Origin: Thunnus maccoyii | Taxonomy: Eukaryota; Chordata; Actinopteri; Scombriformes; Scombridae | NCBI RefSeq assembly: GCF_910596095.1 | Contig: NC_056540.1 | Span: 24,124,501 to 24,188,500, forward strand | DNA length: 64,000 nt | Direction: 5' to 3' | In this document: piece by piece, positions 1 through 8,930 of the stretch | How positions within the stretch are numbered: the first letter of the stretch is position 1 | How the letters are laid out: each line of letters starts with the position of its first letter | Notes under the pieces: model-generated | The model's database searches: none | What the model was told of the DNA's origin: nothing | What the model saw: only the letters and a program-made list of their open reading frames with translations | Position numbers and translations under genes: made by a program

Positions 1-431
1 TCAGGTTACTAAAATTCTTATTGGTATTTATGTCCAATCTTGAGCGGGGAAACTCTGATCCATACTCAGGTGGTACATTTTGATGCAGTATGACAATTAA
101 TTTCAGAGTGTCACCAGCACTCTGCTTGTACCAGTAGAGTTGTTTAAAGCTGACCACATCATTAGGGAAAGCACATGTCAAAGTTGCAGGTTCACCATGT
201 TGAACCGTGATCACCGGAACCAGCGTATCTGAATGAAATGAAAATATAGAATACACATTGTAAATAACAATCACTGTATGATGTAGAAAATGTATTATGC
301 AAAAAGATGATATATGAACCTCCAAACATCTTGTCAGCATGCAAATTCTTAGTTGTATAGAGAATGCACAGAATTATATGGTACTTACATCCTTGATGAA
401 GAACAAGCAGTGTTACCCATAACACAATCAT
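1..431 (-). CDS. NITR-like receptor gene 1, 5' part (leader and partial V exon)
   Basis: This is the 5' part of a two-Ig-domain receptor gene cut by the left edge. The leader exon is 389-431 (MIVLWVTLLVLHQG, a hydrophobic signal peptide). It ends in a GT donor and is followed by a 160-base intron and the V exon from 228 to beyond position 1. The V exon shows the V-set pattern: PVITVQHGEP, the first cysteine in LTCAF, and the tryptophan in LYWYKQSAGD, then a strand ending in KNFSNL where the window stops. Start choice: the ATG at 429-431 is the first in frame and gives the same leader as the other copies. The second cysteine, I domain, membrane segment and tail lie outside the window. The V sequence differs from all other copies in its CDR2-like part (ILHQNVPPEYG). 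Membership in the NITR family is inferred from domain architecture. Confidence 0.8.
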
Positions 432-534
432 CTTGACATTGTCTCTTGTTAGGAACCTTTCTGGTATTTCACTGAGTAAAGGAGGTGATGTAACGTGGCC
501 ACAACACTGAATGTCACACTGAGAAATGCATGTG

Positions 535-568
535 ATTGGTTATTACAGATTCAAAGTGCACTTCCTGT
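535..568 (-). promoter_or_regulatory. Proximal promoter motifs of gene 1 (CCAAT and ETS sites)
   Basis: On the minus strand an ACAGGAAGTG sequence (plus 559-568) is followed by AACCAAT (plus 535-541), about 105-140 bases upstream of the ATG at 431. The same pair is found at the same distance in front of the other array genes. ACAGGAAGTG matches the consensus for ETS factors such as PU.1; AACCAAT is an inverted CCAAT box. No TATA box is evident. Confidence 0.5.
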
Positions 569-981
569 CACATTGGTCTTATCTTGGTTTTTGTGAAGCA
601 TATTTCACCTCTCATTCTTTACCATTCACATTCGTTTTAATGATAATCTCAAAGATTTTGATTTAATGAATTTTGGGACCTCTTCTATTAATGCTCTCAT
701 CTTGTAGTGCTTTTCATGTTTGGTCGGCATGTCCAGCATCTGTCCTCACTCTGCATGTAGGTGCAAAACTCTGCAGTGAGCTAAACACACTTTTAACAGT
801 GATTGAAGGCAGGAGTGGCCTGTGAGAAACTGTGAAAAAATAGTATCATAAAAGAAATTTGATGATATTGATTACAAATCAGAAAAAGACAAGATACCAT
901 AAACAAGTGTCAGACCAAACATACTGTAAAGACAAACTAGTACAGAAACAAGGAAACTGGATTCACAAAAGTAAACTGTTA
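569..981. other. Array spacer 5' of gene 1
   Basis: This is non-coding spacer, homologous to the sequences upstream of the other receptor genes (from about 7731, 16661, 23224, 30664, 40363 and 48480). Conserved landmarks are a stretch reading cacctctcattctt and one reading gtgcttttcat. I see no gene in it. It ends where the Tc1-like element begins. Confidence 0.6.
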
Positions 982-1236
982 AACTAAACATAGCACAAAA
1001 AGTAAGGAAATTTGTGTTTAGTAGATTATTTCTTTGTTGTAACCATGCGTCTTGGCTATAAATCTTATACCGTTGGAAAGCCTGTTTATTTCTGTTTTAA
1101 ATGGTACCACATTTGTAAGGAATTTGTGGGATGAGCAGCAGAGCTGAGTATGTGGGTTGCGCCCATGAAAAATATGCCAAATCTTCTCTGCCAATGCCAA
1201 ACAGCTTACTTTACTGTTGCTATTGACTCTTGTTTT
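982..1236 (+). repeat. Left terminal inverted repeat of the Tc1-like element
   Basis: This matches the reverse complement of 1838-2093 over roughly 255 bases with scattered differences and small indels. Shared blocks include AAAGCCTGTTTATTTC and GCCAAATCTTCTCTGCCAAT. Long repeats of this size are found in some Tc1-like subfamilies. Confidence 0.8.
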
Positions 1237-1283
1237 GAGCTTCTGGTACCCCCAGGTGCTGCCAATCAAGTGATAGAGTAACA

Positions 1284-1756
1284 TCTTCTGGTGGAGGCAG
1301 TGTGATGGTGCTGGGTGGCATCTCCCTCACTGGAAAAACGAGGCTTGTCATCATTGGAGGCAATCTCAATGCAGAGAGATATCGAGATGAAATTCTGCAA
1401 CCAGTGGCAATCCCATATCTCCACAGTCTGGGACCGAGCTCTATCCTCTACGATGACAACGCTTGCCCCCACAGAGCGGGGTTTATCAGAGACTACCTCC
1501 AGAATTTGGGAGTGGAGAGGATGGAATGGCCTGCCAGCAGTCCTGACCTCAACCCCATTGGACACTTGTGGGATCAGCTTGGGCGTGCTGTTCGTGCCAG
1601 AGTGACCAACACAACCACGTTGGCTGACTTGTGACAAATGCTGGTAGAAGAATGAGATGCCATCCCACAGCAGTGTGTGACCAGGCTGGTGACCAGCATG
1701 AGGAGGAGGTGCCAGGCTGTTGTGGCTGTGTATGGTTCTTCCACACGCTACTGAGG
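1284..1756 (+). pseudogene. Tc1-like transposase, C-terminal half, inactivated
   Basis: This is the remains of a DDE transposase of the Tc1/mariner superfamily. The frame opens at GGGSVMVLGGISLTGK and contains the second catalytic aspartate in ILYDDNACPHRA. The third catalytic position is glycine (DLNPIGHLWD) where the family, and the sister copy at 11805, has glutamate. A stop (TGA) follows TTTLADL at 1632-1634, where the sister copy has CGA. A second TGA follows LVEE at 1653-1655, in the position of the family tryptophan. Beyond it the recognisable C-terminus VVAVYGSSTRY ends at about 1755. Both helix-turn-helix motifs and the first catalytic aspartate are missing, so the protein could not be active. 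Confidence 0.85.
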
Positions 1757-1837
1757 CTCCTGTTTGTTAAATGAATAAATTGTTAAATTGCCAATATGTC
1801 TTGTGTCTTCAGACTTCAATAATCCAATCCACCAAAC

Positions 1838-2093
1838 ACCAAACAAGAATCAATGGCAGAATAAGCTGTTTGGCATTGGCAGAGAAGATTTGGCATATTT
1901 TTCATGAGTGCAACCCACATACTCAGCTCCGCTACTCATCCCACAAATGCATGTTCCTTACAAATGTGATACCATTTAAAAGGGAAATAAACAGGCTTTC
2001 CAACGGTATAAGATTTTTTGCCAAGGAGCATTGTCACAACAAAGAAATAATCTACCAAACAGAAATTTCCTTACTTTTTGTGCTATGTTTAGT
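1838..2093 (-). repeat. Right terminal inverted repeat of the Tc1-like element
   Basis: This is the inverted partner of 982-1236. A 120-codon open frame on the plus strand (1771-2133) runs through this repeat but has no protein-like features. Confidence 0.8.
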
Positions 2094-2380
2094 TATGTTG
2101 TCTTGTATGTATGATGAAGCAAAGTATCATTAGTACAGATCAACACTAAAGAGACTATGATACTGTGCCAAATAACAATGTGTAATGTGAGAGGCATCAC
2201 TCGTACTGATGAACCTTCTGTGAACCTCGGCTTTACGGGGCTTTATAACGAGTTTAAGGTTATTGTTTAACTGTCTGACTGGCAATTTTTCAATTTTGAT
2301 TCACTCTCACCATTCACATAGTGCAAAAAGAAAGCACTAAATGCCCACTGTGTACTACCTGCTCAGCACCAAATGACAAT
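2094..2380. other. Array spacer resumed after the Tc1-like insertion
   Basis: This continues the spacer homology interrupted by the transposon. For example, 2160-2300 matches 8340-8480 and 17280-17420 (tactgtg..caaataacaatgtgtaatgtgagaggcatcactcg). No gene is seen. Confidence 0.6.
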
Positions 2381-2381
2381 C

Positions 2382-3030
2382 TAGGGATGTGCATTTGTAT
2401 TTGTATCTATAGTTGTTGAGGCAGCAAAATTATTTATATTTGTATTTGTATTCAAATAAAAGTGGAAATATGCGTAAAAATCCAGTTCTGTATTTTTAGT
2501 ACGCTTTTACTTTTAGGATATTAAAGTGTTAAAAGCAGTGTTACATAGGAGTTCCTCACACTGGGTCTTGAACTTGATTTTCCCGGATCATAGATGACTG
2601 CACTGACTACTGAGCTAAACCAAATGCTTCACTGTTGTGCAGACAGACCTCTACCTATTTATACACCCATAACACTGAGACAGCACAGCATGTAACATGT
2701 AGGGAAGAACTTCAAAGGTGATTATTGCTTTTCACTTTTTATTTACTGCCTATTTTTTACAACCTAACTTTGTGGGGAACAACAGGTTATGGAGAGTCCC
2801 TTGTAAGCACTTTGCTTGTGTCGGGAGCTCAGGTTTATCTCTGGGGAACACCTCCAACTCAAGGAGTGATGTCCAAATGAGGAAATGTGCATCATGTAGC
2901 AGGTGGATGTGACTCCCTCATTGAGATCTGCTGATAGACCTGACAGGGGAGCAGAGGAGAGAGACTGAGATAGTGATGTAACCGACCTACGTGCTGGTAT
3001 TTGACATGTTTATTTTCTTTTTCCCGAAAA
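2382..3030 (-). mobile_element. hAT-like non-autonomous element with tRNA-like core (copy a, truncated)
   Basis: It begins TAGGGATGTGCATTTGTAT, followed by a GTTGAGGCAGCAAA block. The same blocks occur in inverse orientation at 26629-27412 (the fullest copy) and at 19425-20021. The right end is lost. A terminus of the form TAGGGATGTGC is typical of hAT-type MITEs in fish, but class assignment here is inference. A tRNA-like segment lies at 2562-2623 on the minus strand. Confidence 0.5.
2562..2623 (-). other. tRNA-like module inside the hAT-like repeat (copy a)
   Basis: Read on the minus strand it has an A-box-like TTTAGCTCAGTAGTCAGTGC and a B-box-like AGTTCAAGACC. It is not a functional tRNA: the B box is degenerate and I cannot build an acceptor stem. 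The same module is better preserved at 19755-19820 and 27147-27210. Confidence 0.45.
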
Positions 3031-3440
3031 TGCGCAAGGGTGTGAAGGCTCATTCAACGCTGCTTGCAGCTTTAATTTTCATTATTATTACTATTGCTTC
3101 TCAGCTTGATCATGAATAATCAGTCAAATTCTGAATAATGTAAGAAAAACATATTAAAGCAGCTGGTTCTAGAGAGCTGGGTAGTGCAGTGGGTGCTGGT
3201 CTCAGTCAGAACACAGTTTAGAGAACTACACATTAACTAGCCTCCTCTAGTTATCTTACTATTAGCTATAATGATACAGACTTGGCAACTCAGTCAGCGT
3301 CAGTGAGAGTGTGCCCACCTGCATTGTTATCACAACCACTGATTGTAACTGATGCATAATATTATTTGTTATGGTTTGTTATGGTCTGAGCAGGTTGGAA
3401 GGACTGCAGCCTCTGTGGTTGTGTAGGCCAAAGGTAGGGA
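3031..3440. other. Spacer with dispersed-repeat debris
   Basis: At 3055-3090 it carries the phrase CGCTGCTTGCAGCTTTAATT followed by ATT-rich sequence, also seen at 10405-10435 and 25640-25670. The next block, atcatgaataatcagtcaaattctgaataatg, has a close match at 10446-10475. I see no gene. Confidence 0.4.
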
Positions 3441-4357
3441 TGTGCTTGACGAGGCTACGAGTGGGAGGCAGGGCTTTGTTCAGGCTGTTCTCAGCGGGAA
3501 AGAAGAAAAAGTGACAGACGGGTTCAGTGAATTCAGACACGAAGAGCTAAATGTGGCGGGGCGGTCAAACAGGAATGTCTGACTGAAAGATGTTAGTCTT
3601 ACATTCATAGTATTTTTTTTTAAATTGTTGGAAAGTTTGAGGACATGAAGTATGAGTGGACCATTTCTAAACCTCCAGAGGTGGCTGCTTAGATCTGAGG
3701 CGGTCAGGTTCCTCAACATGTATAGGGAACCTACACATAAACATGTATCTGATGTGAGAAACACTTAACTGCAGAAGTAACCCCTGGCTGTAAATCACTG
3801 AAGTAGAGTATTATCATGATTCAGAAATAAAAATCTAAAATAAAATATTCAACTACTTAAACAAAAAGTAAAAGCTAAAAACTCTCTTCAGACACTTTAC
3901 TCTTCATTCTGTTTGCCAAAGAATTTGTGGGCCAAAACCAAAACAATGAGCTAAAGAAGCTACAATGGAGTACTCTCTTAGGGCTATTAAGCAGGGAGGA
4001 TGTCTGTAGGTCCATAAACTGTATTTAAATGTCTTAAACTGAAATGTCCAAATAGTATGAATTGATCAATTTGACTCAAATATGAAACCATGACTTCTTA
4101 TTTTCCACAATAACACTTGATCTGGTACATGTTCTAAAGGGAAAAGAGTAGTTTGTGTTCTGTTTTGTTACGTTTTCTTCAGACATCAGGAGCCAGATGA
4201 GACTCTGCTATTTCATTCTACAGTATTTATGTTATTTTATTCTGTTTGGTGCCAAGTTTACTTATTTTTGCCATTTTGCCAAAGTGAATGTGTTTCATTC
4301 TCAAAACACAGTTAGTATTACACATAGAAAGAATTTGAGCCATTTAGTTTAAGAATT

Positions 4358-4363
4358 TTTATT
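4358..4363 (-). terminator. Ancestral poly(A) signal of gene 2
   Basis: AATAAA on the minus strand in the context TTGCAATAAAAATTC. The same signal follows every array gene (13266, 20885, 28299, 38056, 46143 and 53550). In gene 2 it is separated from the present stop codon by most of the hAT element. Confidence 0.55.
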
Positions 4364-4646
4364 GCAACAGTAAATAATTTCAGATTGAGACAACAAACAC
4401 AAAAGTTTGTGTTAATACAATTAAAGAAAAAAGATAAAATTGACATGATATAGCTGATATGTAAGAAAGGCAACAATAATATGTGATAGACTATGACTGT
4501 CCTAAGTTTGTCAACAATAAAGTGATTTTTTTGAGTAAGGGTTAATATTTAATATTTAGCCAAGATAAAAACAAAACAAAACAATCACAAACAGATGCAA
4601 GTGCTCAATATTATCAACAGTATCAACATTTAACTCATGAGTACAC

Positions 4647-5641
4647 TAGGGTTGGGCATCGACCACTGGTTCCAAAATTTAGATTCCCAGTGAATCATTA
4701 AGAAATTTTAATTTCGATTCCACTTATCAGTTCCCAAACACGTTACATATCTGCAAGGACCTATCTCCGTTATGCATCAACGCAACAGCTTGTTTGTTTA
4801 CATATGAGCATGCATGGCTAACATCACAACAATATTGAGAGAAAGATGGACCGCGGTAAACGCTGTAAAGTGTGTCTTCACTTCAATGAAAAGGCAAAGT
4901 ACAATGCATGTGGGAGGCTAATTAGGTGTAAATCAGATTGCACATCAAATCTGACCAAATATTTAAGGCAGCACGGCGCCAGTCTCCCAGCCCGAGTGTG
5001 TCATCAGCCAGCACCTCCAGTAGAGCCAGGGATACCAAGCTGCGACACACTGTCTATGTATGTATGTAAGTTTCTGTTTCCTGTTGTCATTAAGGTGTCA
5101 CTTTTCTTTTTCAACTTTTTCTTGTTGTTCAGCAACATAAAGGAAGTCCTCAGCTGCATTCAGACTGAAAACAGTGCTGTGTTGGTGTGATCAATGAAAT
5201 ACAATCCAGCAGTCTAGTGGGGGGAACAGATTATTGCGTTTAAAGGCTGATCAGAAAAACACTGCACAGCGGTTTGTTATACTCACAGACTGGATTTAAC
5301 AACTCTGGAAAATTATCACACCACAACCCTGTTCACTAGTGCGCACATGTGGCATGTCTGTGTCTGCAGACCTCCGAAAAAGTGACAGCACACTATGTCA
5401 TTGAGGGAAAGATGAGACAGAAAGTCTTCCGGACAAAAGCAGAAAGTTCAGTTAAAAAGACTTTGAAATGACTTACTTTAATGAAACAATAAAAGTCATA
5501 GTAAATGCTTAAAAGAATGAAGATATTTTTGTTATTTAAACATTTGACCTCTATTTTTCTCACCACATTGGAATAGAAACTGGGAATCGTTAAGCAGAAA
5601 CGGAATCAGAATCGATAAAATTCAGACGATACTCAACCGTA
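4647..5641 (+). mobile_element. hAT-type non-autonomous transposon inserted in receptor tail exon (copy 1)
   Basis: The 995-base element has imperfect inverted termini: TAGGGTTGGGCATCG at the left, and the reverse complement of CGATACTCAACCGTA at the right. It is flanked by perfect 8-bp direct repeats GAGTACAC (4639-4646 and 5642-5649), the hAT signature. The target sequence is intact in the other genes, where GAGTACAC spans the last tyrosine codon of the receptor. Inside, 4846-5013 encodes a BED-finger-like stretch. No catalytic domain remains. The right terminus supplies the end of the gene 2 coding sequence. Confidence 0.9.
4846..5013 (+). pseudogene. BED-type zinc finger fragment of hAT transposase
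   Basis: The frame MDRGKRCKVCLHFNEKAK continues through NLTKYLRQHGASLP. The CxxC pair followed by the xLTKHLxxH pattern is what BED fingers of hAT transposases show. The rest of the transposase is absent. The sister copy at 13769 has a changed frame in this part. Confidence 0.6.
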
Positions 5642-5780
5642 GAGTACACACTGTCGTCTGAAAACTCTTTCTTCTTTCTTCTTCTCGTTGCTTTTCTTTC
5701 TGGGAAATTCATTGCAGTGTAGTTCATTTTGTCTTCAGCTTCAGTCTGTGCAGCAAATAAAACAGTTATATATATAAATT

Positions 5781-5816
<36 letters not shown>

Positions 5817-7585
5817 GCCTTTAATGGAATAACAATACATTTCATTTTGTTTTTTCACTCACAATATCATGTCTTTGTTGGCGCAAGTTGTCATGTCGAG
5901 CTTCTGAAATAGTGCTTTCCATTCCTAAAAATGAATGAATTCATAACAATAAACATTTGATTAGATAAAGAAACTTAATCTGACTTCTTAGTAAGAGTAT
6001 GTCATAAAAAAATTGTTAGGATGGACATTTTCTTTGATTATTCATATAAAATATAGTCAGAGAGTTAAATGAGGTACACAAAGGAAAAACAACCTCTATG
6101 AAGACTTAAATGTTTGTCTTTTGAAAGCATGTTGCTGCTGTTGTTCAAAAGTTCATTAATAATATACAATAAGACGTAATTTTACCCAAGAACATATATT
6201 GTAAAAGTTTGTCTGAACATAAAATGTATAAATAAATTAATATGTCATACATCAGAGCATGTTTTCAGTATAAAAGAAGCATTTAATTTGTTACAACACT
6301 TACCTTTATATTGTTCACGTACTCTTAGACTTCGGCTGCAGACGAGGACGACAATTGCAACAACAGAAGTGGCCAAGCAGACTATTAATATCACTATTCC
6401 AATAAATAGTGAATGTGTTGTTTGCACTAGAAAACAAACACACACAAAAAGAAAGATGTATCAAAGATTAAAGAGACTTAGCAATCATGATGTTATCAAC
6501 ATAATTTGAGTATTATTTTAATTATTGAACACTAAATCATACCAAGTTCCAGTTTAGTTCCATTTCCAAATAATATCTCTCCACATGTGGCCACAGCACA
6601 GTAATAAGTCCCAGCATCAGAGGAGCTGACGTTTTTAGAGAAGCGATAGACACAGCTCTTTGGAGACGAGTGAATGCCAGTTTTCTTTCTACATTCATCA
6701 CGACTTCCATCAGTGTAGATGAAGTCTGGATGAGATGCATCTGATCCGGCTCTGAACCAGTAAACACTGTGTACTCCTGGACACGTCTTGTTCTTGTAGT
6801 CAGAGAGGATTGAACACTGGAGAGTCACAGAGTCTCCTGGACGGACTGGATCAGACACTGTCGGCGACTGAACAACAGTTGATGTCCTTTCAGTGTTTCC
6901 TATGCAATGCAAAACTATGTTAAAAATTAGAGACCTCCACACACATTTTGAAAACAGTTATTGAAATATATATAAATATATATATATATAAGTTTTATAA
7001 TGAAATTAGGAAATTTAGTGACACTTTAAAGTTAAAGTAAGATAGATCACAGTATTACCTTTAACTAATAAATATGTCCCGCTCCATTCAGGATCAAACC
7101 AGTCCACGAATGCACAATGGTACATTCCCTCGTCTTCTTGGGTTGTCCTCAAAATGGTCAGGTTAACAAAATTCTTATCTTTACGTACCTTCAATCTTGT
7201 GGAATTAAACTCTGGTGCATACTCAGGTGTTGCAGATTTAATCAGTTTCACAATTAATTTCAGAGTATCACCGGCACTCTGCTTGTACCAGTAGAGTTGT
7301 TTACTGTTGAGCTCATCATTAGATAAACATGTCAAGGTTGCAGGTTCACCAAGTTGAACCGTGATCACTGGAATCAGCGTATCTGAATGAAATGAAAATA
7401 TAGAATACACATTGTAAATAACAATTATTGTATGATGTAGAAAATGTATTATCCAAAAAGCTGATATATGAACCTCCAAACATCTTGTCAGCATGCAAAT
7501 TCTTAGTTGTATAGAGAATGCACAGAATTAGATGGTACTTACATCCTTGATGAAGAACAAGCAGTGTTACCCATAACACGATCAT
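5590..7585 (-). CDS. NITR-like inhibitory receptor gene 2 with transposon-derived C-terminus
   Basis: Six exons with GT-AG junctions: leader 7543-7585, V 7059-7382, I 6543-6899, TM 6304-6426, linker 5863-5924, tail 5590-5745. They total 1065 coding bases, 354 residues, in frame. The V domain (about 15-122) has the TC...YWYKQ...DEGMYHC pattern and ends in WSGTYLLVKG. The I domain (about 123-241) has six cysteines and the joining-like LFGNGTKLEL. The membrane segment (about 248-270) has no basic residue, so coupling to an ITAM adaptor is not suggested. The tail reads MNYTAM, then SVYSTV, an S-x-Y-x-x-V ITIM. Everything after VYS is coded by the hAT terminus: TVEYRLNFIDSDSVSA, then stop. The ancestral end was QVK(C). 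The role as a surface inhibitory immune receptor is inferred from family and motif. The ATG at 7585 matches the other copies. Confidence 0.82.
5781..5814. repeat. (TA)n microsatellite in intron 5 of gene 2
   Basis: A pure TA run of about 30 bases. The same intron in genes 4, 5, 6 and 7 carries only a short TATATA, so expansion is specific to this copy. Confidence 0.85.
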
Positions 7586-7688
7586 CTTCACAATGTCTGT
7601 TGTTAGGAACCTTTCTGGTATTTCACTGAGTAAAGGAGGTGATGTGACGTGGCCACGACACTGAATGTCACACTGAGAAATGCATGTG

Positions 7689-7722
7689 ATTGGTTATTAC
7701 AGATTCAAAGTGCACTTCCTGT
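7689..7722 (-). promoter_or_regulatory. Proximal promoter motifs of gene 2
   Basis: ACAGGAAGTG on the minus strand (plus 7713-7722) and AACCAAT (plus 7689-7695), 105-137 bases upstream of the ATG. The spacing equals that of gene 1. Confidence 0.5.
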
Positions 7723-8930
7723 CACATTGGTCTCATTCTGGTCTTTGTGAAGCATATTTCACCTCTCATTCTTCACCATTCACTCAGTCATTTTAATGAT
7801 AATCTCAAAGATTTTTGATTTTATGAATTTTGGGAACTCTTCTATTAATGCTCTCATCTTGTAGTGCTTTTCATCTTTGGTCAGCATGTCCAGCTTCTGT
7901 CCTCACTCTGCGTGTAGGTGCAAAACTCTGCAGCGAGCTAAACACACTTTTAACAGTGGTTGAAAACAGGAGTAGCCTGTGAGGATTTTACTGGAACAAA
8001 CTGTGAAAATGTGAAAATACAGTATCAGAAAAGATATTTGATGATATTGATTACAAATCAGAAAAAGACAAGACACCATAAACAAGTGTCAGACAAATAT
8101 TGTCAAGACGAACTAGTACAGAAACAAGGAAACTGGATTCACAAAAGTAAAATGTTACACGAGTCACGTTGTCCTGCATGTATGATGAAACAAAGTATCA
8201 TTAGAATAGATCAACATATGTAGTATGAAGAACAACTGTTGCTTGAGTTCTCATCCTCTAGACTTCTTTCCTTTCTCCACACACCTTGGAAGTAAGTGAA
8301 GTTGTGCCAGAGACCCTTACTCTGCATCTACAGATCAACATATAAAATTTATACTGTGTCAAATAACAATGTGTAATGTGAGAGGCATCACTCGCACTGA
8401 TGAACCTTCTGTGAATCTTGGCTTTATGGGGCTTCATAACAAGTTTTAGGTCATTGTTTAGCTGTCTGATTTGCAACTTTTGGTTCAATCTCACTGTTCT
8501 CACAGCGCCAAAAAAAAAAGCGCTAAATACCCACTGTGTACTACCTGCTCAGCACCAAATGACAAACAGGCACAGTTAGCAACTAGCTGGTGAACATAGT
8601 GGAGCATTTAGCAGCAAAAGAGCCAAATATTTCCCTCAGGAGTTGGTTGAAATGATAAATAGAGCTAAAAGAGTCAATATTGGACTTATATTCACCAGAT
8701 ATCCAGAAACATGACTCCAAATGAATAATAATGTTGCTCCATAACTTCTGGATCTGTAAATAAGCAACTAGCTAACAAGTTCATCATATCAACTTAAAGT
8801 TACTACAAGGAAACCTTTAACTGGTTATGAAACAGTCTCATGACGCCTCTGATGCTTCTTTATGACCTACATGAGCAAATGAGACCATCAGCAAGAAGAC
8901 TAGCTATTTCTATACAGTTATTCTAAATGC
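7723..8930. other. 5' array spacer of gene 2
   Basis: No gene is seen. The sequence is shared with the spacers upstream of genes 1, 4, 5, 6, 7 and in part 8. It contains the empty site of the Tc1-like element near 8150 and a short poly-A run at 8510. The open frames here (for example 7960-8223) recur only because the spacer is duplicated, and they have no protein-like composition. Confidence 0.6.

Larger units (their letters stand above)
982..2093 (+). mobile_element. Tc1-like transposon with long inverted repeats, internally deleted
   Basis: The element is bounded by inverted repeats of about 255 bases (982-1236 and 1838-2093). Both termini read ACTAAACATAGCACAAAAAG inward, and each is flanked by TA (980-981 and 2094-2095), the Tc1/mariner target. 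Only the C-terminal half of a transposase lies between them. The homologous spacers near 8150, 17090, 23650 and 31090 lack the insert, so they are empty sites, although the flank here has also lost about 10 bases relative to them. The element is non-autonomous: the DNA-binding N-terminal half is absent. Confidence 0.85.

Noticed and set aside
1266-1637. Long minus-strand open frame opposite the Tc1 transposase
   Set aside because: It is the shadow of the transposase frame and recurs at 11553-12140 for the same reason.
7059-7382. Possible recombination signal sequences next to V exons (rearranging receptor)
   Set aside because: I looked for CACAGTG heptamers with nonamers at V and I exon ends and saw only ordinary GT-AG splice sites. 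The joining-like motif is encoded in the same exon.
7960-8223. Conserved small open frame upstream of genes 2, 4 and in part 6
   Set aside because: It is conserved only because the spacer is duplicated. The frame is broken in the gene 1, 5 and 7 spacers, and the composition is not protein-like.
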